NCBI RefSeq assembly: GCF_002482975.1 | Contig: NZ_DLHA01000029.1 | Span: 36,624 to 100,623 of the forward strand | Length of the DNA: 64,000 bases | From: Flavobacterium sp. UBA7680 | GTDB taxonomy: Bacteria > Bacteroidota > Bacteroidia > Flavobacteriales > Flavobacteriaceae | Reading direction: 5' to 3' | Part shown: in pieces, positions 41,584 through 51,400 of the stretch | Numbering within the stretch: position 1 is the first letter of the stretch | How the letters are laid out: each line of letters starts with the position of its first letter | Translations under genes and position numbers: made by a program | The notes under the pieces: generated by a model | Told to the model about the DNA's origin: nothing | Database searches by the model: none | Seen by the model: the letters and a program-made list of their open reading frames with translations, nothing else

Positions 41584-41756
41584 ATCTTTATCAAAGTTTA
41601 AAACTTTGGCAAAGATCACAACATACAAATTAATTGCCTCCTGCTTTAGCTGAAGGTCCAAGAAAGTCTTCAATATAAATGGCTTTAGCCTAAATATTTA
41701 TTTTTGGCTAAAGCCCTCGTCGGTTTTCTCAATATTATCCCCAGTTAAAACTGGGG
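41584..41756. repeat. Cluster of small inverted repeats between two GNAT genes
   Basis: It contains a degenerate copy of the 40401-40431 palindrome (41584-41616), a GGCTTTAGCC/GGCTAAAGCC pair (41681-41690 and 41706-41715) and a CCCCAGTT/AACTGGGG hairpin (41739-41746 and 41749-41756). These are likely dispersed intergenic repeats. No ORF is present. Confidence 0.75.
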
Positions 41757-41779
41757 GCTATTGAAATATTTGAGAATGA

Positions 41780-42217
41780 TTACTTATAAATCGTAAACTT
41801 ATTATGACTCAAAGCAAATCCCAGATTTTCATAAATCGCCACGTTTTCTAATCGTTTTTTATTTGTAGTTACTTCGATGCTTTTCAAATTATTTTGATCT
41901 GCAAAATTTAAAATCTCATTTATTAATAAACGTCCAACGCCCTGACCTCGATATTTTTGATGAATAAAAAATTCCTGAATTTCACCAACTAATCCGCAAT
42001 GATGGAGGAGATTTTGGGTGTGAAAACTAATAAATCCTAAACCTTCATTTTCGTTTTCGGCAATTAGATAAAGGTTTTTTGGGTTTGAGATGTTTTCATT
42101 GAAAATTTCTTCGAAAGTTTTAAAATCTAAAACTTCATTTTCGAGTTCGCAGATTGCTTTGTAAACGAAGTCTAGATCTTGGTTTTGTGCTTTTCTTATT
42201 TTGATTTCTTTTCCCAT
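41780..42217 (-). CDS. GNAT-family N-acetyltransferase
   Basis: The 145-residue product begins KIRKAQNQDLDFVYKAICEL and has motif A HQKYRGQGVGRLLINEIL at about residues 87-104, followed by VTTNKKRLENVAIYENLGF. This is a standard GNAT layout. It is only weakly similar to the GNAT at 41097-41546, so it is not a recent duplicate. The substrate is unknown. A perfect 35-bp inverted repeat lies upstream. Confidence 0.9.
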   Translation of the reverse strand: MGKEIKIRKAQNQDLDFVYKAICELENEVLDFKTFEEIFNENISNPKNLYLIAENENEGLGFISFHTQNLLHHCGLVGEIQEFFIHQKYRGQGVGRLLINEILNFADQNNLKSIEVTTNKKRLENVAIYENLGFALSHNKFTIYK

Positions 42218-42266
42218 AATCTAATAGCATTATTAAGATTCTAAATTACTAAGATTTTCCACAATC

Positions 42267-42370
42267 TTGTCATTTCGACGAAGGAGAAATCTCCACAAGT
42301 AACTCGACAAAGATTGGCGATTTTGATTGCGGAGCTACTTGTGGAGATTTCTCCTTCGTCGAAATGACAA
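42267..42370. repeat. Perfect 35-bp inverted repeat
   Basis: Arms at 42267-42301 and 42336-42370 (starting TTGTCATTTCGACGAAGGAG) are exact reverse complements around a 34-nt loop. No terminal transposase or target duplication was seen. It may be a small non-autonomous element or dispersed repeat, or a stable RNA hairpin. Confidence 0.85.
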
Positions 42371-42512
42371 AAACAATACAAACGCTATATTTTAAAATCA
42401 ATAATAGTCAGAAAAATTGTATTTTTGATTAACTGAAAATAATTCACAATTTGTATCTCACAAACAAAAACTTGTTTTCTACACAAACCAAAAAAGATAA
42501 AAAAATTTTGAA

Positions 42513-42520
42513 TATCTTTG
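42513..42520 (+). promoter_or_regulatory. -7 element immediately before the XRE gene
   Basis: TATCTTTG matches the consensus and ends 4 nt before the ATG at 42525, so the transcript may have almost no leader. No TTG at the expected distance was found, which could mean a need for an activator. Confidence 0.5.
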
Positions 42521-42524
42521 AACT

Positions 42525-42929
42525 ATGAGCACAGCAAAACCAAAACATATTGGCCGAAACATAAGCCGAATTAGAGAACTGAGAGACATGAAGCAAGAAG
42601 CGCTTGCGCTGGCAATTGGCACAACTCAGCAATCTATCTCTATTATTGAAGGAAGCGAAAGCGTTGACGACGAAAAATTAAAAACTATTGCTGATGCATT
42701 AGGAGTTTCAACTGAAGCTATTAAAAATTTTTCTGAAGATGCTGTTTTTAATATTATTGGAAATACTTATAATGACGACTCTTCTTCTATAAAAAACTAT
42801 AATTGCACTTTTAATCCATTAGATAAACTTCTTGAAGCTATTGATAAAAATGAACAACTTTATGAAAGATTGATTCAGGTTGAAAAAGATAAAGCATCTT
42901 ATTTAGAAAAATTACTTAAAGAAAAATAA
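42525..42929 (+). CDS. XRE-family helix-turn-helix transcriptional regulator
   Basis: The 134-residue protein has an N-terminal HTH of the phage repressor type (ISRIRELRDMKQEALALAIG then TTQQSISIIEGSE, about residues 13-50) and a C-terminal helical, coiled-coil-like segment (LDKLLEAIDKNEQLYERLIQ to the end) for dimerisation. It is convergent with the GmrSD-like gene, and a bidirectional terminator lies between. Its partner promoter may be its own or the palindrome at 44808-44838, but this is not shown. Confidence 0.9.
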   Translation: MSTAKPKHIGRNISRIRELRDMKQEALALAIGTTQQSISIIEGSESVDDEKLKTIADALGVSTEAIKNFSEDAVFNIIGNTYNDDSSSIKNYNCTFNPLDKLLEAIDKNEQLYERLIQVEKDKASYLEKLLKEK

Positions 42930-42957
42930 TTACCAAAAAGATTTAACTCTAAGTAAT

Positions 42958-42990
42958 AAAAAACCGAAGCTGGATTGGCTTCGGTTTTTT
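42958..42990. terminator. Bidirectional terminator
   Basis: Stem AAAAACCGAAGC/GCTTCGGTTTTTT with a 7-nt loop. The stem is the same as at 37511-37540. It lies between the convergent XRE and DUF262 genes. Confidence 0.87.
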
Positions 42991-43046
42991 TATTATAAAT
43001 GAATTATAATATATTACTAACTTTTTTAATATAGATATAATATTCC

Positions 43047-44774
43047 TTATTGTCGTTTCCACCTTAAAATTGCCCAATCGGCCAATATTTTATTTCTTTG
43101 TTTAATTGATTCTTCATTCCAAATAACATAATCTTCTGCTAATCTCCTTCCTGTTGCATACATAGAATCCTTTGAAATTGTCGATTTCTTAACATCATAT
43201 ATATTTTGAGATAAGCTTTGATTCATTTGAGAACTTAAGGGAATCAAATTACCCCATGTATGAACATATTTTTCATGCTCTTCCTTTGTAAAGATTTTCG
43301 CCCAATCTTGATTTAACTTTTGTGGCAAAATATGTTCAATCCATGGATCTGCTATTTCTGGAAAATCCGCATTTAAAGATTTTTCATATTGTAAAATCAC
43401 ATATTTAGCAATATGCCCTGAATAAATTGATCGAGACTGAATCGAGTTGATTAATTTTTCATTATCTGGCCACTCTATTGTTGACCTTTTATTAATTACA
43501 TTAAACAACTCTTGTTTAGTTGGATTATGTTTTATTGTATTCCATAAAGTTCGAAACATTACTAGTAAACCTGTGGGTTCAATACCACATAATGCACGTC
43601 GAACTAAAAACGACTCAATCCCATCCAGAATATCAACAACTTGACTAAAACTCAACCTTTCCTTCTTATACTCCTTTAATACTTTCATAAGAAAAGGAAA
43701 TGTAGAACTAGGATTATTTGCAGATCTTAAATCTTTTAATTTTGTGACTACCTTTTTATCATAACTATCTGGGTAACGATTTGAGCACAGTGCTAAATAT
43801 TCTTCCGAATATTCGTCTAATTTGTCAATTATGTCTTTTGGATCATGATCATCTCCTTTCCAAATTTTTTGAAGTTCCAGGAACAAATCCGCATTCTTAG
43901 TTGCTGGCTCATAGATAATGGAAAATGGAAAAAAGTAATTATCAAAATAATCTCCCAATTTAGTTCTAAATGGAAGCCAATAATCTCTATGGATTGAAAA
44001 AGCCTCTTCTGGTTTTTCCGAAACTTTTGAAAAAACTTCATTTCTAATCAAATCACCTATACCAATTGGTATACCTGGATCATTTAGACCTTTAAAAACG
44101 GTTGTTGCATTTGAAGGATCTCTTAGTAAAATAAAAACAAAAGTTAATTTTGTTGTTGCGGCTTCAACTAAATTCTGTATATGTTCAACACCAAAATCTT
44201 TATATCTTTTTTGCAGAATTTTTCGAATACGATCAAATTGATTAGTCAATTTTCCTGAATCTTTTCCTGATCTTTCTGGTAACTTTGTTTTTACGCTAAG
44301 CCAATCAGATAATTTGCCTGCATTAAATAAATGACTAAAAACAATGTTTAATTGAGCTCTATCAGAATATGAAGGGACTAATTTTGTATTGGAACCATTT
44401 TGCCACCATGTCAAAACAAGGCTTGTATTAACTAAACCAGATGCGTAATCATCGTCTCCATTTTTAGCAGATACGTAAGCCGCTGCAACAACTAAAAGAT
44501 ATAATGTTGTAAGTCTTTGTTGCCCATCAACTAACTCAAATATTTGTGGAGCAGCAGGATTTGAAGCTCTTCTTACACCAATTACTGCTCCCAAAAATCT
44601 ATTCGCATCCTCGCCATCAATAACAGCATCAAGCTCATTCAACATTCTTGTTAATTGCTTGTCAGTCCATACGTACTCTCTTTGAAAAAGTGGAATTTGA
44701 AGCTGAGCTGATTGAGAAAGCAATTCATGAAAACTCATTTCATGTGTATTATCAGTTACTTTTGTTAAGTTCAT
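43047..44774 (-). CDS. DUF262-DUF1524 protein, single-chain GmrSD-like type IV restriction enzyme
   Basis: GmrS-GmrD type enzymes cut DNA that carries modified (for example glucosylated) cytosines. The 575-residue protein has an N-terminal DUF262 (ParB/sulfiredoxin-like nucleotidase) domain with IPLFQREYVWTDKQL and the hallmark DGQQRLTTLYLL (residues 83-94). A helical middle follows, then a C-terminal DUF1524 HNH-type nuclease with HILPQKLNQDW (His481) and WGNLIPLSSQMNQSL. Both halves are in one chain, as in several single-protein homologues. There is no companion gene except an XRE regulator. Anti-phage defence is likely, but the substrate is not known. Confidence 0.9.
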   Translation of the reverse strand: MNLTKVTDNTHEMSFHELLSQSAQLQIPLFQREYVWTDKQLTRMLNELDAVIDGEDANRFLGAVIGVRRASNPAAPQIFELVDGQQRLTTLYLLVVAAAYVSAKNGDDDYASGLVNTSLVLTWWQNGSNTKLVPSYSDRAQLNIVFSHLFNAGKLSDWLSVKTKLPERSGKDSGKLTNQFDRIRKILQKRYKDFGVEHIQNLVEAATTKLTFVFILLRDPSNATTVFKGLNDPGIPIGIGDLIRNEVFSKVSEKPEEAFSIHRDYWLPFRTKLGDYFDNYFFPFSIIYEPATKNADLFLELQKIWKGDDHDPKDIIDKLDEYSEEYLALCSNRYPDSYDKKVVTKLKDLRSANNPSSTFPFLMKVLKEYKKERLSFSQVVDILDGIESFLVRRALCGIEPTGLLVMFRTLWNTIKHNPTKQELFNVINKRSTIEWPDNEKLINSIQSRSIYSGHIAKYVILQYEKSLNADFPEIADPWIEHILPQKLNQDWAKIFTKEEHEKYVHTWGNLIPLSSQMNQSLSQNIYDVKKSTISKDSMYATGRRLAEDYVIWNEESIKQRNKILADWAILRWKRQ

Positions 44775-44807
44775 ATTAAAAAGTTAGTTAGATATGCAAT
44801 TTACATA

Positions 44808-44838
44808 TAATTGATTTTAATTAAATTAAAATCAATTA
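44808..44838. promoter_or_regulatory. 31-nt perfect palindrome before the DUF262 gene
   Basis: Fifteen-bp arms TAATTGATTTTAATT (44808-44822) and its reverse complement (44824-44838) around one base, 33 nt upstream of the start codon. AT-only except one G/C pair per arm. Position and symmetry suggest an operator, perhaps for the XRE protein. Confidence 0.5.
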
Positions 44839-45017
44839 TGAGTTTTCAACAAATTATTTTATAACAATGCTCTTAAAACATGCTTAATCAATACTTTTTA
44901 AAAAAATCAGCAATCTTATAATTAATTAAACAAATAAGAAAACTTTAATAAATCAATTTCATGCTGTTTGCTGAAAAAACGTAATTTTGAAATTCGAAGT
45001 TCAAAAACTAAGTTATT

Positions 45018-46310
45018 ATGAAATATCATCAAATAAACAGCGCTCTTTTTGTAAAAAACCGCAAAAAATTCACGGCAGAAATGAAACCTAATTCGGTTGC
45101 CGTTTTCAACTCAAATGACATTTATCCAATTAGTGCCGACAGTACTTTGCCGTTTGCGCAACACAGAGATATTTTTTATCTAAGCGGTGTAGATCAGGAA
45201 GAAAGTATTTTGCTTTTGTTTCCGGATGCGCCTTATGAAAGCCAAAAAGAAATTCTTTTCCTGAAAGAAACCAACGATCATATTGCGGTTTGGGAAGGTG
45301 AAAAACTTAGTAAAGAACGTGCTTTTCAGGTTTCGGGAATTAGAACCGTTTATTGGTTACAGGATTTTCATAAAGTTTTGAACGAAATGATGACGTACGC
45401 CGATACAATGTACATCAATACAAATGAACATTATCGTGCAACTGTTGAAGTAGAAACTCGCGAAGCGCGTTTTGTAAAATGGTGGAAAGAACGTTATCCA
45501 GCACATAATGTTGCGAAAAGTAATCCCATTTTGCAGCGCATTCGTTCTGTAAAAGAAAGCGAAGAAATCGATTTGATTCAACAAGCTTGCGATATTACAG
45601 AAAAAGGTTTCCGCAGATTACTTTCGTTCGTGAAACCAAATGTTACCGAATATGAAATCGAAGCTGAATTGGCTCACGAATTTATCCGTAACCGTTCTAA
45701 AGGTTTTGCTTATACGCCAATTATTGCTTCTGGAAATAATGCGAATGTTTTGCATTATATCGAAAACAATCAGCAATGTAAAGCCGGAGATTTAATTTTA
45801 TTAGACGTTGCGGCAGAATATGCGAATTATTCTAGCGATATGACGAGAACGATTCCGGTTTCGGGACGTTTTTCTGATCGTCAAAAAGCAGTTTACAATG
45901 CGGTTTTAAGAGTTAAAAATGAAGCTACAAAAATGCTTACTCCGGGAACGCTTTGGAAACAATATCATATTGAAGTGGGTAAAATCATGACTTCGGAATT
46001 AATTGGTTTAGGTCTAATTTCTAAAGCCGATGTTCAGAACGAAAATCCAGAATGGCCTGCTTACAAAAAATATTTCATGCACGGAACTTCTCACCACATG
46101 GGATTGGACACACATGATTATGGTTTGCTTCACGAACCAATGAAAGCGAATATGGTTTTTACGGTTGAACCTGGAATTTATATTCCGGATGAAAAATTCG
46201 GAATTCGTTTGGAAGATAATGTTGTAGTTCAGGAAAAAGGAGAACCTTTTAACTTAATGCGCAATATTCCAGTTGAAGTGGACGAAATCGAAACTTTGAT
46301 GAATTCTTAA
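45018..46310 (+). CDS. pepP: Xaa-Pro aminopeptidase (M24B)
   Basis: It removes the N-terminal residue before proline in peptides, in the cytoplasm with two metal ions. The 430-residue protein has an N-terminal creatinase-like domain (about residues 1-170) and the pita-bread catalytic domain. Metal ligands are visible as Asp in ILLDVAAEYANYSSDMTRTI, His in HGTSHHMGLDTHD, Glu in FTVEPGIYI and Glu in IRLEDNVVV. A -7 candidate TAATTTTG stands at 44982-44989. A secreted S33 peptidase gene starts 6 nt behind, so a proline-peptide operon is likely. Confidence 0.95.
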   Translation: MKYHQINSALFVKNRKKFTAEMKPNSVAVFNSNDIYPISADSTLPFAQHRDIFYLSGVDQEESILLLFPDAPYESQKEILFLKETNDHIAVWEGEKLSKERAFQVSGIRTVYWLQDFHKVLNEMMTYADTMYINTNEHYRATVEVETREARFVKWWKERYPAHNVAKSNPILQRIRSVKESEEIDLIQQACDITEKGFRRLLSFVKPNVTEYEIEAELAHEFIRNRSKGFAYTPIIASGNNANVLHYIENNQQCKAGDLILLDVAAEYANYSSDMTRTIPVSGRFSDRQKAVYNAVLRVKNEATKMLTPGTLWKQYHIEVGKIMTSELIGLGLISKADVQNENPEWPAYKKYFMHGTSHHMGLDTHDYGLLHEPMKANMVFTVEPGIYIPDEKFGIRLEDNVVVQEKGEPFNLMRNIPVEVDEIETLMNS

Positions 46311-46316
46311 TTCACG

Positions 46317-47216
46317 ATGAAAAAGGTTTTTCTACTTGGATTTTTATTGTTTTTGGGAAACATTTTTGCCCAGACAGAAGGCTATGCAGTTAACACTGAT
46401 GGAAGTAAAACCTATTACAAAACTTTTGGAAAAGGCGAACCGCTTTTAATTATAAACGGCGGCCCGGGAATGAACAGCAATGGTTTTGAAGATATGGCGA
46501 AAACGCTGGGCGAAAATCAGCAAACGATTATTTACGACCAAAGAGGAACCGGAAAATCTAAACTTTCAAAATTAGACGCTAAGACCATTTCGATGAAAAT
46601 AATGGCTGATGATATTGAATCGTTACGAAAACATCTTAAAATCAAAAAATGGAATATTCTGGGGCATTCTTTTGGCGGAATGTTAGGTTCATATTATGCG
46701 ACGGTTTATCCAAGTAGTATCGATAAATTAGTTTTATCATCATCTGGCGGCGTTGATTTGACTTTATTAAAAAGTCCGAATTTAATTGAAGCCGGTTTAA
46801 GCAAAGCCGAAAAAGATTCTCTAGATTACTGGAATGACAAGATTGAAAAAGGCGATACATCCCACAAAGCAAGACTTGGACGCGGAAGAGCGATGGCTCC
46901 GGCTTATGTTTACGATCAAAAATTTGTTCCGATAATTGCCGAAAGGTTAACGCAGGGAAATTCGACAATAAATGGTTTGTTATGGTCTGATATGCAGAAA
47001 ATGAATTTTGACTGCAAAGACAAGCTAAAAACCTTTAAAAATCCGGTTTTAATTATTCAAGGAAAAGAAGATATTATCAGTAATGAAATTGGAGAATTGG
47101 CACATCGAACTTTTCCAAATTCTAAACTGATTTTATTAGAACATTCAAAACATTACGGATGGCTTGATGCGAGAGAAAAATACTTCTCAGATATTAATTC
47201 ATTTTTAAAATCATAA
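46317..47216 (+). CDS. Exported alpha/beta hydrolase, proline iminopeptidase-like (S33)
   Basis: The 299-residue product has a signal peptide (KKVFLLGFLLFLGNIFAQTE), the oxyanion segment LIINGGPGMNSNGF and the nucleophile elbow LGHSFGG with Ser118. The catalytic Asp is in QGKEDIIS and the His in HSKHYGWLDA. The NGGPG motif is the family HGGPG with Asn in place of His. S33 peptidases cleave N-terminal Pro or other residues. It starts 6 nt after pepP, so both enzymes probably process proline-rich peptides, one outside and one inside the inner membrane. Confidence 0.88.
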   Translation: MKKVFLLGFLLFLGNIFAQTEGYAVNTDGSKTYYKTFGKGEPLLIINGGPGMNSNGFEDMAKTLGENQQTIIYDQRGTGKSKLSKLDAKTISMKIMADDIESLRKHLKIKKWNILGHSFGGMLGSYYATVYPSSIDKLVLSSSGGVDLTLLKSPNLIEAGLSKAEKDSLDYWNDKIEKGDTSHKARLGRGRAMAPAYVYDQKFVPIIAERLTQGNSTINGLLWSDMQKMNFDCKDKLKTFKNPVLIIQGKEDIISNEIGELAHRTFPNSKLILLEHSKHYGWLDAREKYFSDINSFLKS

Positions 47217-47223
47217 AAAATAT

Positions 47224-47263
47224 AAAAAAACAAAGCCCTTAATTATTAAGGGCTTTGTTTTTT
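47224..47263. terminator. Bidirectional terminator
   Basis: Long palindrome with stem ACAAAGCCCTTAAT/ATTAAGGGCTTTGT and A7/T6 runs at the two ends, between the convergent S33 and ferritin genes. Confidence 0.9.
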
Positions 47264-47277
47264 ATATAAATCGTTTA

Positions 47278-47796
47278 TTATCCAATTTTTGAAATCTGAA
47301 TATCCAATTGAAATTTGCCGTCAGCTTCATTTCCGTTGATTAATTCAAAAAGCTCTAAAGCTCTTCTTGCATTTTTCTCTTCTTCTCTTTGCTCAGCCAC
47401 ATACCACATCATAAAATCCTCTGTAGCATAATCATTCTCAGCTCTACATTTTGCGATTACTTTATTGATTGCCTGAGTAACTGCAATTTCGTTTTGCAAA
47501 GCAATTTCAAATACTTCTCTAAAAGAAGCAAATTCCTGCTGCACTTCTGGAACAGATGGCGTAACTGCAATCCCTCCCATGTCTGTAATATATTTGAAAA
47601 CTTTTAGAAAATGCTCTCTTTCTTCTTCGGCTTGCTTGTACATATAAGATGCTGTATTTGCATAACCATTTCTATCTAACCACGCAGCCATAGCTAAATA
47701 TTTATTAGAAGCATCGCTTTCTATTTTTGCCTGTAAGTTCAATATATTTTCTATTCCTTCAACTAATGAAGTACTTGTTCTTAGTAAATCTTTCAT
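47278..47796 (-). CDS. ftnA: Ferritin
   Basis: It stores iron as a ferric mineral in a 24-subunit shell. The 172-residue four-helix protein shows the ferroxidase ligands of non-heme ferritins: Glu in GIENILNLQAKIESDASNKY, the helix motif QAEEEREHFLKVFKYI, and a later EEEKNARRALELFEL. It has no heme-binding Met, so it is a ferritin and not a bacterioferritin. It is convergent with the S33 gene. A Fur-like or other operator was not recognised in the 90-nt upstream gap. Confidence 0.95.
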   Translation of the reverse strand: MKDLLRTSTSLVEGIENILNLQAKIESDASNKYLAMAAWLDRNGYANTASYMYKQAEEEREHFLKVFKYITDMGGIAVTPSVPEVQQEFASFREVFEIALQNEIAVTQAINKVIAKCRAENDYATEDFMMWYVAEQREEEKNARRALELFELINGNEADGKFQLDIQISKIG

Positions 47797-47886
47797 AACC
47801 TTTAATTTTTAGTATGTGTAAAATTACTAAAATTAAAGGAGGCAGCCCTAAATGCCTGAAAATTTGGATTTAATCTAAGTAAGAAT

Positions 47887-48243
47887 CTAAATAAGCTCTA
47901 CGTTAACCGTATTACAAAGCATAGAATGTAAAGCGAGGGTGAATTTTGTTCCGTTTAATAAATCTCTCAACTGCACTATTTCGCAGATAGTAAGATTTCT
48001 GGAAAAATTTCTTTTAGTAGTTTCAATCAGCTGTGCGTCTGACTGATCAGATAAATCATAAAGCATATTGAGAATGTCAACGCTATTAACCTTTCTTTGA
48101 AAAATCAAAAAATCATGAATTTTATAACTTGACACAGTATCAACAAAATTGATAATTATACTATTAGTCAAATCACATTGATAACTGTATCCTTTTTCGG
48201 TTTCAAATAATACTTTGGTGGTCAAATCACTAATTAATGCCAT
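47887..48243 (-). CDS. Small soluble hypothetical protein
   Basis: The 118-residue product is rich in Ile, Leu, Asn and Asp and has no signal peptide or membrane helix. The segment QRKVNSVDILNMLYDLSDQS and the following KRNFSRNLTICEIVQLRDLL look like a compact alpha/beta fold. I recognise no family. A minus-strand -7 candidate TATTTTTG (48267-48274) lies 23 nt before the start, which supports expression. It lies between ferritin and a large secreted-protein gene without an apparent link. Confidence 0.6.
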   Translation of the reverse strand: MALISDLTTKVLFETEKGYSYQCDLTNSIIINFVDTVSSYKIHDFLIFQRKVNSVDILNMLYDLSDQSDAQLIETTKRNFSRNLTICEIVQLRDLLNGTKFTLALHSMLCNTVNVELI

Positions 48244-48410
48244 TCTGATAAAATATAATAACGATGCAAAAATATAGAATTTAAAGCAATAAAAAGCATA
48301 ATTAAGACTAATTTAAAATAACAAAATCATTTAATGCTCTTAAAAAAAGCTCAAGTACACTCAAAGACTGCAATATTCTGCATTATTATTTATCTAATTT
48401 TAAAAATAAG

Positions 48411-48436
48411 AACGGCTTTCAAAAATGAAAGCCGTT
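48411..48436 (-). terminator. Terminator of the T9SS cargo gene
   Basis: Stem AACGGCTTTCA/TGAAAGCCGTT with a 4-nt loop. On the minus strand a T-rich tail follows, 21 nt past the stop at 48458. Confidence 0.8.
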
Positions 48437-48457
48437 TCTTTTTATCGCTTGTAAATA

Positions 48458-51400
48458 TTATTGTTTTAAGACTTTAAAAGTTTGTGTTTTATTACCTGCT
48501 TTAATTTTTACAAAATACAATCCCTGACTGCCATTTATTGTTAAATCAAGTTTTGATAAATCAACTGCTTTTTCTTCGCTTATTTTTTTTCCGTTTGCAT
48601 CGTAGATCTGTACGCTTGCATTTCCATCATAATTTTTTAAATCGACTGAAATCTTACCCGAAGTCGGATTAGGGTAAATAACAGCATTTGAAGTTTTTGT
48701 AAAATCCTCTGTTGATAATGTATTTTCATATTTAACCAAAGCACAGTTTTCTGTAAAATGCGATACAGATCCATCAATACCATTCGTATTAATCAAATCA
48801 CCAAAGGTTTTAAAATTAGTTGCTTGTAAATTTCTACTAATATAAAAAGAATCATTTTCGGCTTTAAAAACACCCGTTATCTGATTCAAAAGAACATTGC
48901 TTTGGTCATCACTTTCTCCTGTAATGACTTTTTTCAGGTTCCCCTGCAAGTCATACGTTGCCATAAAGAAATTATCCACATTCAGCGTTAAATCATAATT
49001 TTTACCATCTGCACTAACCAATGTTGAAGTAGTTACACTTCCGCTATTACCTAGATATCCCAGTACATGCAGCAGATTTTCATCTTTAATAATTTTTGCT
49101 CCTGAACTATTGGTGGTATGCTGATCGCCCATAATCCACTCACAGGTTCCGGCTACATTCACCTTTGCTACATAATAAGCGCCAATACTCGTTTGTGTGA
49201 AAGATCCGTCAACATTTTCAAAATACTGAACAGCCGTTGCGGTATCACATCCATTTCCGCCTGTGAGGTAACTATTTCCGTTGTCATCAGTAACCATTGA
49301 CGCAACACCTACCCCGTTAAAAAAGGCATCTTTGGTACCACTTTTCATCTTCCATTGCAAAGCACCATCTTTATTATATTTTGCTAGAAAAACAAAAGAA
49401 TCATATTGCCCGTTACCCATAAAAGTCTCTGGTGTGGTCGTATTTCCGGCTGAGTAAAAATCAATTTGATTTTCGTAAACACCGGTTAGGTATACATTAT
49501 TAGCATTGTCAAAACCAACATCAATAATTCCAGATCCGTTAACATGTCTGATATTGATACCTGTATACCATAAAACAGCACCTGTTGGGGCAATTTTAAG
49601 TACCGTTAAATTGTCTGCCTGAGAGGTTATCATATTTTGATTGATAACTGTAGTCGCTACGCCATTAAAATACAATTGATGTTGATTTGAATACAAATAA
49701 TTCAAAATACCGGTTGAAATCAAATTATTCTCCTTATCCAGAAAAATATTTATAGGACTGTACCCATCATAAGTACTGCTTAAAGTCCAGATTACTTTTC
49801 CATTTTTATCCAATTTTACAATGTAACCCGATGTACTGTAATTGCCCAATAACGGATTTACATCAATTAAAGTTCCGGTGTTATCAATAAGATCTCCTGA
49901 GGTAATACCGCAGATATAAATATTTCCATCGGCATCTACTACTGATGAGAGAATATTATCTCTCTCTCTTTCAGTTGGGCTTGGCAGGGTATAAATCATC
50001 CATTTTAGAGCTCCTTTACGATCATGTTTGGCCAGAAAACCTCCTTTTTTATCTGTTAAATCATATTTCAGACCAATTTTTGAATCAAATAACTGACTGT
50101 TAAATCCACCAAAGGTTAAAAAGCCGTCTGCTGTTGGCGTTATTCCTTTTGTAGCTTCAAATTCATAACCATTCCACGGTGAATCAACTCCGTTGTTCAC
50201 CATAGTCCAGCATTCCTTAGGGTTATCAGATTCATTATAAATAAAAGGGCCTTCTTTTTCAATTTGATCGTAACAGCCATTATCTGACCACACTTCAAGA
50301 TTGACTGTTGTTGCTCCCTCTTTAGAAAAACCAACCTCTTGTATGGCTTGACCCGGTGTACTTACTGATGCTCCAGCTGAGAAATCCCATTTATAATTTT
50401 GTGCATCAGTTCCTTTTTGGTAAAACGTAGCAGTTTCATTGGCTGTGGCATTTAACAAATCCGTATGAAATGCTGCTTTTGTATGCTCTACGGTAATAGG
50501 AAACCTATCTGAAAAACTTGCCGTACATGTAGCATTAATGTTTTTAGCTTCCAGAAAATAATCTCCTGATGCTGTTAAGTCATTACTTGTAAAAGAAATG
50601 GTTTGCCCATTTCCTACTCCGCTTGTACCAAAACGGGAACTACCACTTCGCAATGTATATACAACATCCGGTTCTGAGTTTTGAATTTGAATTGTTATCG
50701 GTTCGCTTTTGCACAGAATATTATCACTGATGGTTATTGGCAGGTTAATTTTCGGGATTGGCGTTACAAAAATGGTTTTAACATCTGAAGATTCAACGTC
50801 AGAATAATTTGTAACAGTGTATTTAATTTCATAAGTTCCAACATTTTGAAACAGATAAGACAAATTACCACATACTGAACCAACCTGAACATTATTTACA
50901 AACCATTTACAGCTTTTAACCGTTCCTGTTATTCCATTTAGGGTTAAATAATTTCCGGCGCAAACGCCTTCCAGTTTTGAAATATTTACATAAGGAACCC
51001 TAGCGCTTAGGCCGGTTGCATTTTTTAATATAACACCCGAATTACCACAGGCATAATACACCGGATTTGCTGCCTGTTTCCAAAAGCAATTTATACTGTA
51101 ATTTGAAGAGGTCGATTCCCATTCAAGAACCTGACTATTTGAAACAAAATAAATCCCGTGATCTGTTCCAACATGTTCATTATCTGTACTGGCCAAAATG
51201 CATTTTGCATTTAAGGTACCTCCATAATAATTCGTATGACTGCTAATTAAATCATTATAAATGCTGTAAGATGAAAATCGGTTTCCGGCAGAAAAAGTTC
51301 TTCCGTTACTAAAAGTTCCTGAACCATACACTACTGTTTTATTGTCTGCATTTGGTGTTAGTACTTCTGTAAAATTATAATTGGCATCCAGATATTCCGT

